Shown: positions 6,684 to 16,034 of the stretch, piece by piece
Layout of the letters: each line of letters starts with the position of its first letter
How positions within the stretch are numbered: the first letter of the stretch is position 1
Origin: Sphingobium sp. D43FB
GTDB taxonomy: Bacteria > Pseudomonadota > Alphaproteobacteria > Sphingomonadales > Sphingomonadaceae
Reading direction: 5' to 3'
Length of the DNA stretch: 64,000 nt
NCBI RefSeq assembly: GCF_002312805.1
Contig: NZ_NMUA01000017.1
Span: 41,285 to 105,284, forward strand
Made by a program: the position numbers and the translations under genes
Notes under the pieces: generated by a model
What the model saw: the letters and a program-made list of their open reading frames with translations, nothing else
What the model was told of the DNA's origin: nothing
Databases searched by the model: none

Positions 6684-7556
6684 ATGGCCCAAAACGACAT
6701 AGAGCGCCCCGCAGGCACCGCCGAGGACTGGACGATCCCGCAGGATTGGGCCGCCTACACGCCGCAGGAACATGCGCTGTGGGACAGGCTCTTCGCCCGT
6801 CAGGCGCAGATGCTCCCCGACCGCGCCGTGGCGGAGTTCATGAACGGGCTGGACGTGCTGCGGATGACCCGGCCGGGCATCCCCGATTTCGATGAACTAT
6901 CGGAACGGCTGATGAAGCTGACCGGCTGGCAGGTCGTCGCCGTCCCCGGCCTCGTCCCCGACCGGCTGTTCTTCGACCATCTCGCCAACCGCCGCTTCGT
7001 CGCCGGGCGATTCCTGCGCACGCCCGACCAGATCGACTATCTGTCCGAACCCGACATTTTCCACGACGTCTTCGGCCATGTCCCCCTGCTCGCCAATCCC
7101 GCCTTCGCCGACTATATGCAGGCCTATGGCCAGGGCGGCCTGCGCGCCGATGGTCTGGGGGCCATCGACAGGCTGGCGCGGCTCTACTGGTACACCGTCG
7201 AATTCGGCCTGGTCCGTCAGGGCGACGACCTCAAACTCTACGGCGCTGGCATCGTGTCGTCGCACGGCGAGTCGATCTACGCCCTGGACGATCCCTCCCC
7301 CAACCGGCTGGGCTTCGATCTCAAGCGATTGATGCGCACCCGCTACCGCATCGACGATTATCAGCAGAGCTATTTCGTCATCGACAGTTTCGAAGACCTG
7401 CTGCGCCAGACGGTCGAGACCGACTTCGCCCCGCTTTACGCCCAACTGGACGGCCTGCTCGATCTCGACACCGACACCATCCTGCCGACCGACCGCGTCT
7501 ACACCCGCGGGACGCAGGCCTATGCCAAAAGAAAAAAGGAAGAGGAGCCGCAATGA
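6684..7556 (+). CDS. phhA: Phenylalanine 4-monooxygenase
   Basis: A 290-residue cytosolic enzyme that hydroxylates phenylalanine to tyrosine with Fe(II), O2 and a tetrahydropterin. The iron site is visible in PDIFHDVFGHVPLL (two His ligands) and in YWYTVEFGL (the Glu ligand). The single-domain length matches bacterial enzymes without the ACT regulatory domain. Its stop overlaps the hpd start by four bases (ATGA), so the two are translationally coupled. No pterin-recycling dehydratase (phhB) lies beside it. Confidence 0.96.
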   Translation: MAQNDIERPAGTAEDWTIPQDWAAYTPQEHALWDRLFARQAQMLPDRAVAEFMNGLDVLRMTRPGIPDFDELSERLMKLTGWQVVAVPGLVPDRLFFDHLANRRFVAGRFLRTPDQIDYLSEPDIFHDVFGHVPLLANPAFADYMQAYGQGGLRADGLGAIDRLARLYWYTVEFGLVRQGDDLKLYGAGIVSSHGESIYALDDPSPNRLGFDLKRLMRTRYRIDDYQQSYFVIDSFEDLLRQTVETDFAPLYAQLDGLLDLDTDTILPTDRVYTRGTQAYAKRKKEEEPQ

Positions 7557-8596
7557 CCGCTACCATAGACAATCCCCTGGGCCTCAACGGCTTCGAATTC
7601 GCCGAATTCACCTCGCCCGATCCGGCGGCGATGGCGGCGCAGTTCGAACAACTGGGCTTCGTGCCGACGCACCGCCACCCGACCAAGAATATCACCCGCT
7701 ACAAGCAGGGCCGCATCAACCTGATGCTGAACCGCGACGATGCCGGGCGCGTCGCCGCCTTTCGCGGAGTCCATGGTCCCTCCGCCAGCGCCATGGCCTT
7801 CCGCGTCGCCGATCCGCAGGCCGCGATGCGCTGGGCGCTCGACCATGGCGCGCAGGCGACCGAAGAGGATGACACCGTCATCCAGGGGATTGGCGGCTCT
7901 TACCTCTATTTCATGCCGGACGGCAAAGACCCCTATGCCGACTGGGCCGAATTTCCCGGCTGGCAGGAAGCGGAGGCGCAGAACAATGTCGGGCTCGACC
8001 TGCTCGACCATCTGACCCACAATGTCCGGCGCGGGCAGATGCAGGTGTGGAGCGAATTCTACCGCACCCTCTTCGGCTTCGAGGAGCAGAAATTCTTCGA
8101 TATCAAGGGCAAGGCGACCGGCCTCACCAGCCAGGCGATGATCGCGCCCGACCGGGCGATCCGCATCCCGCTGAACGAAAGCCAGGACGACAAGAGCCAG
8201 ATCGAGGAATTCATCCGCGACTATCATGGCGAAGGCATCCAGCATCTCGCGCTCACCACCGACAATATCTACGACACGGTCGAGAAATTGCGCGCGCGCG
8301 GCGTGCGGTTGCAGGACACGATCGAGACCTATTATGACTTGGTCGACAACCGCGTCCCCGGCCATGGCGAGGATCTGGACCGGCTGCGCGCCAACCGCAT
8401 CCTGATCGACGGCAGCGTCGAAAATGGTGAGGGCATTTTGTTGCAGATCTTCACCGAAAATATGTTCGGCCCGATCTTCTTCGAAATCATTCAGCGCAAG
8501 GGCAATGACGGTTTCGGCAACGGCAATTTCCAGGCCCTGTTCGAAAGCATCGAACTCGACCAGATACGGCGCGGCGTCGTGTCGGTCGATGCCTGA
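7553..8596 (+). CDS. hpd: 4-hydroxyphenylpyruvate dioxygenase
   Basis: A 347-residue non-haem iron enzyme that turns 4-hydroxyphenylpyruvate into homogentisate, the step after tyrosine transamination. The metal ligands appear as His in LDLLDHLTHNV, His in GEGIQHLALTTDNIYDT, and Glu in FGPIFFEIIQRKGNDGFG. The C-terminal FGNGNFQALFESIELDQIR is the conserved helix that closes the active site. It overlaps phhA, so phenylalanine enters homogentisate catabolism through this operon. The homogentisate-cleaving genes are not in the window. Confidence 0.97.
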   Translation: MTATIDNPLGLNGFEFAEFTSPDPAAMAAQFEQLGFVPTHRHPTKNITRYKQGRINLMLNRDDAGRVAAFRGVHGPSASAMAFRVADPQAAMRWALDHGAQATEEDDTVIQGIGGSYLYFMPDGKDPYADWAEFPGWQEAEAQNNVGLDLLDHLTHNVRRGQMQVWSEFYRTLFGFEEQKFFDIKGKATGLTSQAMIAPDRAIRIPLNESQDDKSQIEEFIRDYHGEGIQHLALTTDNIYDTVEKLRARGVRLQDTIETYYDLVDNRVPGHGEDLDRLRANRILIDGSVENGEGILLQIFTENMFGPIFFEIIQRKGNDGFGNGNFQALFESIELDQIRRGVVSVDA

Positions 8597-8602
8597 ACGC
8601 AA

Positions 8603-8627
8603 CAGGGGGCGGCACCACCGCCCCCTG
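8603..8627. terminator. Bidirectional hairpin terminator
   Basis: CAGGGGGCGG-cacca-CCGCCCCCTG is a perfect 10-bp GC-rich stem. It lies in the 39-base gap between the convergent hpd and czcA stops. There is no strong T-run on either side, but its position fits a shared terminator. Confidence 0.65.
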
Positions 8628-8635
8628 CCCTGACG

Positions 8636-11600
8636 TCAGGACCGCCGCCCGCCGAAGCGCGCATAGAGCGTCGGCAGCACGAACAGGGTCAGCAGCGTCG
8701 CCGACACCAGCCCGCCGATCACCACCGTCGCCAGCGGCTTCTGCACCTCCGCCCCCGATCCGGTCGCCAGCGCCATCGGCACGAAGCCGAGCGATGCCAC
8801 CAGCGCGGTCATCACTACCGGCCGCAGACGGCGCATCGCCCCCTGCTCCGCCGCCCGCGCGCGTTCCATACCCTGGCCGATAAGCTCCTGAATAGCCGTG
8901 ACCATCACCAATCCGTTGAGCACGGCAATGCCCGACAGCGCGATGAAGCCCACCGCCGCCGACACGGAAAAGGGCATGCCCCGCAGGAACAGCGCCAGCA
9001 CGCCACCGACCAGCGCTAGCGGCACCCCGGTAAAGACGATCATCGCATCACGCACATTGCCCAGCGCCCCATAGAGCAGCAGCAGGATCAGCACGAAGCA
9101 GGCCGGGACGACCAGCAACAGTCGATCCCGCGCCGACGCCAGATTTTCGAACTGCCCGCCCCATTCGAGATAGGCACCCGCGGGCAAGCGCACATCCGAC
9201 GCGATATCCGCCTGTGCGTCGGCGACCACGCTCGCCACGTCGCGCCCGCGCACATTGGCCTGCACGACGATGCGGCGCTTGCCATTTTCGCGGCTGATCT
9301 GGTTGGGACCAGTCGTCACCGCAATCTCCGCCACGCTCGCCAGCGGCACGAAGGCGCCATCAGGCGTCGGCACAGGGATTTGCCCCACCGCCTCGATATC
9401 GGCCCGCTGCCTGTCATCGAGCCGGATCGTCACCGCAAAGCGCCGATCCCCTTCGAAGATCATGCCCGCATCGCGCCCGCCGATCGCGGCGGCGACCACA
9501 TCCTGCACCGCCTTGGCCGACAGCCCCATCGCCGCCAGCGCCTCGCGTCGGGGCCGGATGTCCAGCATCGGCAGCCCCTCGGTCTGCTCGACCCGCACAT
9601 CCACCGCGCCTTCCGTCCGCCGCAGGATCGTCGCGACCTGATTGGCGGTGCGGGCCATCGCGTCGGCATCGTCGCCAAAGACCTTGACCGCCACGTCTCC
9701 CCGCACGCCCGCAATCAGTTCGTTGAACCGCATCTGGATCGGCTGGCTGATTTCGAAGGCATTGCCGGGCAGCACCGCCAGCTTCTTTTCGACCGCTTCG
9801 ACCAGCTCCGCCTTGGGCAGTTTGGGGTCGGGCCATTCCTCACGCGGTTTCATGATGATGAAGGTGTCCGAAATATTGGGTGGCATCGGGTCCGACGCCA
9901 GTTCCGCCGTGCCGGTCTTGGAAAAGACGAAGCGGACCTGCGGCAGGCTCGCAATCGCCTTTTCGACATCGAACTGCATTGCCTGGCTCTGTTCGACCGA
10001 CGTGCCCGGAATACGCAGCAGTTGCGCGGTCATGTCGCCCTCGTCGAGCTGCGGCAGAAACTCCTGCCCCAGCGTCAGGAACGCGCCGATCGCCAGCACG
10101 AACGCCGCCACCGCCACGCCCATCGTGCGCGTTGGCCGCTGCATCGCCTTGTCGAGGCCGGGTTCATAGCGTGTCTTGAGCCAGCCCATGATCCGCCCTT
10201 CCTTCTCCTCCACCGGCTTCGACAACAGCACCGCGAGCAGGGCCGGCACGAAGGTCAGCGAGAGGATGAAGGCGCAGACGAGCGCCAGGATGACCGTTAG
10301 CGCCATCGGCGTGAAGGTCTTGCCCTCGATACCCGTCAGCGTCAGCAGCGGCACATAGACGAGGATGATGATCGCCTGGCCATAAACGGACGGCCGGATC
10401 ATCTCCCGCGCCGCACCCACCACCACGGCCAGCCGTTCGTCCAGCGTCAGCACCCGGCCTTCGCGATGCTGCCCTTCGGCGATCCGCCGCAACGCATGTT
10501 CGACAATGATGACCGCGCCATCGACAATCAGGCCAAAATCGAGCGCGCCCAGGCTCATGAGGTTGGCCGACACGCCCCCCTGCAACATGCCGAAGCTGGT
10601 CATCAACATGGTGATCGGGATCACCAGCGCCGCGATCAGCGCCGCGCGGAAATTACCCAGCAGCACGAACAGGACGACGACGACCAGCAACGCGCCTTCG
10701 GCCAAATTCTTGGCCACCGTGTTGATGGTCGAATGCACCAGCGCGGTACGATCCAGCACCGGCTGGACGATGACGTCGGTCGGCAGGGAAGCGTTGATCT
10801 CCTCCAGTCGGCGGGCGACCGCCGATGCCACGGTGCGGCTATTCTCGCTCACGCGCATGACCGCGGTGCCGACCACGACCTCGCGCCCGTTTTCGGACGC
10901 CGACCCCATGCGGATCGCCTGCCCCGTCCTGACCGTGGCGACCTGGCTCAGCAGGATCGGCACACCCTCGCGCGTCGCGATCACGGTGCGGGACAGATCC
11001 TCCGCGCCCGTCAATCGTGCGTCGGATCGCACTGCCAGCCCCTCGCCATTGCGATCGACCACGCCCGCGCCGACCGCATTATTATTCTCCTCCAACGCCC
11101 GCGCCAGATCGTCGATGCCGATCCGCAACGCCGCCAGCCGCGCCAGATCGGGCACGACCTGAAACTGCTTCACATAGCCGCCGATCGAATCGACCCCGGC
11201 CAGCCCCGGCGTATTTTTGAGCAGCGGCGCGACGATCCAGTCCTGCGCGGTGCGCAGATAGGTCGCCTGATCCGCCTGGCTCACCAGCCGCTCGCCCTCC
11301 GGCGTAATATAGCTGCCATCGGGTTGCAGCCCCGGTTCGCCCGGATCATGCTGATCATCCTTGCGATGGGCGAGGTGGACGGTCCACATATAGACCTCCC
11401 CCAGCCCCGTGGCGATCGGCCCCATTTCCGGCGTCACGCCCGCAGGCAGGCTCTCGGCCAGCCCCGCCAGCCGCTCATTCACCTGCTGCCGGGCGAAGTA
11501 GATATCGGTGGAATCGGTGAAGACGGCGGTGATCTGGGCAAAGCCGTTGCGGCTCAGCGAGCGACTATATTCCAGCCCCTCAATCCCCGACAGCGCGGTT

Positions 11601-11809
11601 TCGATGGGAAAGGCGACTTGTTTCTCGACCAGTTCGGGCGAGAGCGACGGCGCACGGACATTGACCTGCACCTGGTTGTTGGTGATGTCGGGCACCGCAT
11701 CGATCGGCAGGCGCTGGAGCGCCCAGCCGCCGATGAGGCAGGCGATGAGGGTCAGCAGCAGCACCAGCCAGCGCCGCGCGACCGCGAATGTGACGATCCG
11801 GTCAATCAT
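8636..11809 (-). CDS. czcA: Heavy-metal efflux RND permease (CzcA/CusA type)
   Basis: A 1057-residue inner-membrane proton-driven pump that drives divalent metal ions through a tripartite channel. It opens with MIDRIVTFAVARRWLVL and has the HME-RND signature GALDFGLIVDGAVIIVEH in the fourth transmembrane helix, whose Asp and Glu carry protons. Two large periplasmic loops and twelve predicted transmembrane segments are present, and the length is typical. It is the last gene of a leftward operon, three bases after czcB. The signature resembles Co/Zn/Cd pumps more than Cu/Ag pumps, but the metal is not certain. Confidence 0.93.
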   Translation of the reverse strand: MIDRIVTFAVARRWLVLLLTLIACLIGGWALQRLPIDAVPDITNNQVQVNVRAPSLSPELVEKQVAFPIETALSGIEGLEYSRSLSRNGFAQITAVFTDSTDIYFARQQVNERLAGLAESLPAGVTPEMGPIATGLGEVYMWTVHLAHRKDDQHDPGEPGLQPDGSYITPEGERLVSQADQATYLRTAQDWIVAPLLKNTPGLAGVDSIGGYVKQFQVVPDLARLAALRIGIDDLARALEENNNAVGAGVVDRNGEGLAVRSDARLTGAEDLSRTVIATREGVPILLSQVATVRTGQAIRMGSASENGREVVVGTAVMRVSENSRTVASAVARRLEEINASLPTDVIVQPVLDRTALVHSTINTVAKNLAEGALLVVVVLFVLLGNFRAALIAALVIPITMLMTSFGMLQGGVSANLMSLGALDFGLIVDGAVIIVEHALRRIAEGQHREGRVLTLDERLAVVVGAAREMIRPSVYGQAIIILVYVPLLTLTGIEGKTFTPMALTVILALVCAFILSLTFVPALLAVLLSKPVEEKEGRIMGWLKTRYEPGLDKAMQRPTRTMGVAVAAFVLAIGAFLTLGQEFLPQLDEGDMTAQLLRIPGTSVEQSQAMQFDVEKAIASLPQVRFVFSKTGTAELASDPMPPNISDTFIIMKPREEWPDPKLPKAELVEAVEKKLAVLPGNAFEISQPIQMRFNELIAGVRGDVAVKVFGDDADAMARTANQVATILRRTEGAVDVRVEQTEGLPMLDIRPRREALAAMGLSAKAVQDVVAAAIGGRDAGMIFEGDRRFAVTIRLDDRQRADIEAVGQIPVPTPDGAFVPLASVAEIAVTTGPNQISRENGKRRIVVQANVRGRDVASVVADAQADIASDVRLPAGAYLEWGGQFENLASARDRLLLVVPACFVLILLLLYGALGNVRDAMIVFTGVPLALVGGVLALFLRGMPFSVSAAVGFIALSGIAVLNGLVMVTAIQELIGQGMERARAAEQGAMRRLRPVVMTALVASLGFVPMALATGSGAEVQKPLATVVIGGLVSATLLTLFVLPTLYARFGGRRS

Positions 11810-11812
11810 CGA

Positions 11813-12982
11813 TCAATGCCCATGTTCCGCTTCGCCCTTGCCGAGTTCGGCCTTGAGCGTGAAGCTGCCGGTCGCGGCGATCCGCTCGCCGCCTTTCAAT
11901 CCCTTGGTGACGATGACGCGATCGCCGCTCACTGGCCCCAGTTCGACGGGAACGGCCTGAAACCCGGAGCGGGTGCGGACGAACACGCTGCTCTTGCCTT
12001 CGACCGTCTGCACCGCGATCTGCGGCACGGCGATGGCGCGCCCGCCATCCCTGGACGGCAGGTCGACCGCAGCGGTGACATTCTCGCCCACGCGCCATTG
12101 CCCGTCACGATTGTCGATGGTGGCGATGACCGGGACCAGACGGGTCTGCGCGTCGAGGATCGGCGAGACGAAGCTGATGCGTGCCTGCGCCGTGCGCCCT
12201 GGCGCGGTCACCGTGACCATGCCGCCCGGTCGCAAAGTTGCGGCATCAGCCGCCGACAGGGACAGGGTGAGCGACAGCTTGCTGAGATTAGCGACGCGAT
12301 AGAGTTCGGTATCGGCCGCCACCACCTGCCCCAGCATCGCGCTGCGGCTGACGACCTGCCCGCCGATTGGCGAGGGCAGGCTGATGCGGTTGAGGCCACC
12401 GCCGGCGCGGCCCGTCGCGGCCAGTTGCTGCTGCGCCAGCCGCAGCGCAATCCCCGCCTCGGTCGCGCTCGTGCGCGCCGCGATCAGATCCTGTTCGGGG
12501 GAGACTTTCTCGGCAAACAGCCTTTGCTCCCGCCCCAAATTGCTGCGCGCTAGCGCCAGCCGGGCACGGGCCGCCTCGATCTCGCCCTGCATCTGCGCCG
12601 CCTCGCGGCTTTCGATCACGGCCAGCGGATCGCCCCGCCGCACCGCCTCGCCCAGATTGCGATGGAGCGCGACGATGCGGCCACCGACCGCCGCCGTCAC
12701 TACCTGCATGCCTTGCGGATCGGCGTCGATCGTCGCGGGCAGGCTTGCCGCCCCGCCTGATCCCGCCATGCCGACGGGCACCAGCAATATGCCCGCGCTA
12801 CGGATCTGCGCTTCGGACAGGGTGATTGCCCCCTCCTCTTCTGCATGATCCTCCTCGCCTTCCTCGTCATGCTCTTCGGCGTGACCCGCCTCATCATGCG
12901 CTTCATTCTGCGGCGCAGTCTCGCCACAGGCGGCCAGCAGCAGGAACAGCGGCAAGGCCGCCGACAATGTCCATTGTCTCAT
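11813..12982 (-). CDS. czcB: Heavy-metal RND efflux periplasmic adaptor (CzcB type)
   Basis: A 389-residue membrane-fusion lipoprotein linking CzcA to the outer-membrane channel. It starts MRQWTLSAALPLFLLLAACG, a lipoprotein signal with the lipobox LLAAC. Next comes a strikingly acidic, His-rich stretch (residues about 27-52, alternating His with Asp/Glu) that could collect metal ions. Barrel-sandwich, alpha-hairpin and beta-barrel regions follow. The open frame extends to 13066, but the ATG at 12982 starts the signal peptide and lies four bases after the czcC stop. Confidence 0.92.
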   Translation of the reverse strand: MRQWTLSAALPLFLLLAACGETAPQNEAHDEAGHAEEHDEEGEEDHAEEEGAITLSEAQIRSAGILLVPVGMAGSGGAASLPATIDADPQGMQVVTAAVGGRIVALHRNLGEAVRRGDPLAVIESREAAQMQGEIEAARARLALARSNLGREQRLFAEKVSPEQDLIAARTSATEAGIALRLAQQQLAATGRAGGGLNRISLPSPIGGQVVSRSAMLGQVVAADTELYRVANLSKLSLTLSLSAADAATLRPGGMVTVTAPGRTAQARISFVSPILDAQTRLVPVIATIDNRDGQWRVGENVTAAVDLPSRDGGRAIAVPQIAVQTVEGKSSVFVRTRSGFQAVPVELGPVSGDRVIVTKGLKGGERIAATGSFTLKAELGKGEAEHGH

Positions 12983-12986
12983 CGGA

Positions 12987-14231
12987 TCAATCTTTCGCAA
13001 TCTGGGATGCCGGGGCGACCAGCCGGTCGCGGCGCGCCGAAGCATCATGATAGGTGGCCAGCGCATCGATCGCGGCCATGCGGGTGTCGAGCAGCGTGCG
13101 TTCGGCTTCGATCAGGTCGATCTGCCCGAACTTGCCCTCGCGATAGCCGATGCGCGCGATCCGCGCCGCCTCCTGCGCGGCGGCAAGTGCCGGGCCGCTG
13201 GCGATGCGTGCGGCGGTTTCGGCATTGGCGACCTCCGCGTCTGCCGAGGCTATCGCCTGATCGAGCTGGATTTCGGTCATGCGCCGGGTCGCGTCGGCGC
13301 GTTGCCGTTCGGCACGCGCCTGCGCCTGCGCCGCCCCGCCATTGTCGAAGATCTGCAACGGAATGTTGATGCCCATCAGCATCGCGGTGTCGTTGCTGCC
13401 CGACAGGCGGCGTGGCCCGGCGAACAGTTGCAAGTCAGGCACCCGTTGCGCACCGGCCAGCCGCACCTGCGCATCGGCGGTCGCCACATCGAGCGCAGCA
13501 GCGCGTGCCGTCAGCATGTCGCTCACAGCCGCCCGGTCGACCGGCCGGGCAACCGCCAGCGTCTCGAACCAGCGCAAGTCGAGCGCCCCCGCGACCGGGC
13601 CACCGATCAACCGGCCCAGATTGGCGCGAGCGACATTCGCTAACCGTTCGGCCTGTTCCTGTGTCGCCTGCGCATTGAGATGCGCCAGTTCCGCCCGCTG
13701 CGCTTCCAGTGGCGACGCTCGCCCGGCCCGCACGCGCACCTGCGCCGACCGTAAGGCTTCCGCCGCAATCGTCACCTGCCGCTGCGCGACAGTCGCCCGT
13801 TCCGCTGCGGACACTGCACTGACATAGGTCTGCGTTACGGCCAGCCGCAGGTCGGCTGCGATCACCGCCTGTTCGATCTGCGCCCGGTCCTGCTGCGCAT
13901 TGGCCAGCGCAACCCGCGCCGGACGTTTGCCGCCCAGTTCCAGTGGCAGCGTCACCTGCGCCGTCGTCTCGGCGCTGCGAAAGCCGCCATAGTCGCCGCT
14001 GCCCGCGACATTTTCGGTCTGGATATTCAGTTCGGGATTGGGCCGCAGTCCGGCGACGCTACGCGCCGCCTGCGCGGCTAGCACACCCGCTGCCCCGCTT
14101 TCGATGGCGGGCGATGTCGCGCCCGCGCGTTCCAGCGCTTGCGCCAAGGTAAAAGATGGTTCGTCCGCCCGCGCCACGAAGGCGCTGGTGCAGCACGACA
14201 CGGCCAGACAGGCCGCAAGGATGCGTTTCAT
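12987..14231 (-). CDS. czcC: TolC-family outer-membrane efflux channel (CzcC type)
   Basis: A 414-residue outer-membrane protein with a signal peptide (MKRILAACLAVSCC... cleaved near ARA-DE). It has two tandem OEP repeats of long heptad-like helices rich in Ala, Gln and Arg, and conserved GLRPNPELNI and VPDLQLFAGPR segments. It is the outer-membrane exit of the metal pump. The ATG at 14231 is preferred over an upstream one at 14252 because it starts the signal peptide and has an AGGA motif upstream. Confidence 0.9.
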   Translation of the reverse strand: MKRILAACLAVSCCTSAFVARADEPSFTLAQALERAGATSPAIESGAAGVLAAQAARSVAGLRPNPELNIQTENVAGSGDYGGFRSAETTAQVTLPLELGGKRPARVALANAQQDRAQIEQAVIAADLRLAVTQTYVSAVSAAERATVAQRQVTIAAEALRSAQVRVRAGRASPLEAQRAELAHLNAQATQEQAERLANVARANLGRLIGGPVAGALDLRWFETLAVARPVDRAAVSDMLTARAAALDVATADAQVRLAGAQRVPDLQLFAGPRRLSGSNDTAMLMGINIPLQIFDNGGAAQAQARAERQRADATRRMTEIQLDQAIASADAEVANAETAARIASGPALAAAQEAARIARIGYREGKFGQIDLIEAERTLLDTRMAAIDALATYHDASARRDRLVAPASQIAKD

Positions 14232-14300
14232 GAAGATAATTCCTGAAATCAACGAGAAAGGAACCGCGACGCCAGGCGAGCGCGGCCTATTCGGTCGATG

Positions 14301-14636
14301 TCAGGCGATGGGTGGGCGCAATGTCCGGGCAGGCTCGATGGCGGACAGGCGCGGCGCCGGGGGGATCATCAGCCGATTGCGGGTCGCCACCGTCCCATCA
14401 AAGGAAACGCGCGATCCCGCCGTGCCGACATGATGGCCATGGCAGCCACCATGATGATGCGGCAGGCCGTTATCCGCGTCGCCGGGCTGCAGGTCGCCAT
14501 GCATATCGGCCGCGCTGATCGACAGGCTGGTCTCATTCTCGACGCAACCCAAGGCCTCGGTCGCATGCGCAAGCGTTCCCATCCCCATGGAGAGGAGAAT
14601 CATGACCGCCGCACAGAAAGACAGCAAACCCCGCAT
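14301..14636 (-). CDS. Small His-rich exported protein at head of czc operon (CzcI-like position)
   Basis: A 111-residue protein with a clear signal peptide (cleavage near LAHA-TE). It has a mid-protein His cluster, GLPHHHGGCHGHHVG (about residues 57-71), suited to binding metal ions in the periplasm. It is the first gene of the leftward efflux operon, 69 bases before czcC. In other bacteria a small periplasmic CzcI occupies this place and modulates the pump, but I see no sequence-level proof that they are related. Residues 80-111 are Pro/Arg-rich and probably unstructured. Confidence 0.75.
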   Translation of the reverse strand: MRGLLSFCAAVMILLSMGMGTLAHATEALGCVENETSLSISAADMHGDLQPGDADNGLPHHHGGCHGHHVGTAGSRVSFDGTVATRNRLMIPPAPRLSAIEPARTLRPPIA

Positions 14637-14757
14637 GGCTTGCCCTTAACAGTCTTGCACGCGCCTGTCATCGTCCGCTGGTAGGGGCGGCTGCTTATCG
14701 AAAACTTTACCCTGTGCGCGCTAGGACAGGCCTCTATTTGGATTGCCGGGATTGCCG

Positions 14758-16029
14758 ATGCGCTTTGTTCTGACCCTGCCCCTGATCGCCGCGCTGGCCG
14801 CGCCACAGGCCGCCCATGCCCAGATTGCCGTCGCCGACAGCGGCGACACCGGCTGGATGATGGTGTGTGCGCTGCTGATCCTGCTTGCGGCCTTGCCGGG
14901 ATTGATGCTGCGCCATGCGGGCCAGGTCAATGTCCGCAACGCGCTCTCGGTCATGGCGCAGGGCGCGGGCGTCATCGCGACCGTGTCGCTGGCCTGGGCG
15001 ATCGTCGGCTACAGCCTCGCTTATGCACCGGGCAGCGCCTGGCTCGGCGGCGGCGCAAACCTGCTGCTCGCCAATCTCGCGCAATTGCGCGACGGGCTTA
15101 CGGTGCCCGAATCCGCCTTCGTCCTGTTCCAGCTAGCCCTTGCCTTGCTTGCCGCCTGCCTGCTGGTCGGCGCCGTCGCCGAACGCGCGCGGATAGGCTG
15201 GTTCCTCGCCTTCGCGCCGCTCTGGCTGCTGCTCGTCTATGCGCCGATCACCCATGCGGTGTGGGGCGGCGGCTGGCTAGCGGACTTGGGCGTCATGGAT
15301 TTCGCCGGCGGTCTGGTCGTCCATGGCGTCGCGGGCTTTTCCGCCCTTACGCTGGCGTTGATCGCCGGGCGCAGGCGCGATCCCGCCAGTGTCGGCCATG
15401 CGCCGGTTCTCAGCCTCGCGGGCGGAGCGCTGCTGTGGATCGGCCTGTCCGGCATGGTCGGCGGCTGGGCGCTCGGCGCGACGGACGATGCCGCGACCGC
15501 GCTGCTCAACCATCATTTCGCCGCCTGCGCCGCTGCGCTGACCTGGGCGCTGCTCGACCATGTGCTGGGCAAGCGCACCACCGCCACCGGCATATTGTCC
15601 GGCGCCCTGGCCGGAATCGCCGCCATCGCCGCCTCCGCCGCGCTGGTCGGCACCGGCGGCGCGATGCTGATCGGCGTGATCGCTGCGTTCATCTGCCGCC
15701 TCGCTCACCCCCTCGTCGCTGGACGAGTAGACGACAGCGCCAGCGTCTTCGTCATCCACGGCCTTAGCGGCGCGATCGGCATCCTGCTCCTGCCCGTCTT
15801 CGCCCTGCCGCTGATGGGCGGGGTCGGCTTCGACATCGGCATTACCCTGACCAGCGCGCTGATCTCGCAGGCCATCGGCCTCGTCATCGTTGCGCTCTGG
15901 GCCATGGTGGGCAGCGCCATCGCCGCGCTGATCGTCTCGATGCTGATCCCCATGCGCGCCAGTGCGCAGGAGGAAGCGGACGGCCTCGATCTGGCCCAGC
16001 ATGGCCAGCAGGGCTGGGACTTCCGCTAG
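14758..16029 (+). CDS. Ammonium transporter family protein (Amt)
   Basis: A 423-residue membrane protein of the Amt/Mep/Rh family, which conducts ammonia or ammonium. It starts with a signal peptide (cleavage near AAHA-QI), common in Amt proteins, followed by about eleven hydrophobic helices. The pore's twin histidines appear in DFAGGLVVHGVAGFSAL and SASVFVIHGLSG. No glnK/glnB gene is adjacent, unlike typical amtB loci, and the next gene is a glycosyltransferase only five bases on. Sequence around the pore is somewhat divergent, so the transported species is less sure than the family. Confidence 0.85.
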   Translation: MRFVLTLPLIAALAAPQAAHAQIAVADSGDTGWMMVCALLILLAALPGLMLRHAGQVNVRNALSVMAQGAGVIATVSLAWAIVGYSLAYAPGSAWLGGGANLLLANLAQLRDGLTVPESAFVLFQLALALLAACLLVGAVAERARIGWFLAFAPLWLLLVYAPITHAVWGGGWLADLGVMDFAGGLVVHGVAGFSALTLALIAGRRRDPASVGHAPVLSLAGGALLWIGLSGMVGGWALGATDDAATALLNHHFAACAAALTWALLDHVLGKRTTATGILSGALAGIAAIAASAALVGTGGAMLIGVIAAFICRLAHPLVAGRVDDSASVFVIHGLSGAIGILLLPVFALPLMGGVGFDIGITLTSALISQAIGLVIVALWAMVGSAIAALIVSMLIPMRASAQEEADGLDLAQHGQQGWDFR

Positions 16030-16034
16030 ACGCC

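Noticed and set aside
10466..12553. 695-codon open frame antisense to czcA and czcB
   Set aside because: It crosses the boundary of two well-supported genes on the other strand and has shadow-like composition (runs of Arg, Gln, Asp, His). No start signals.
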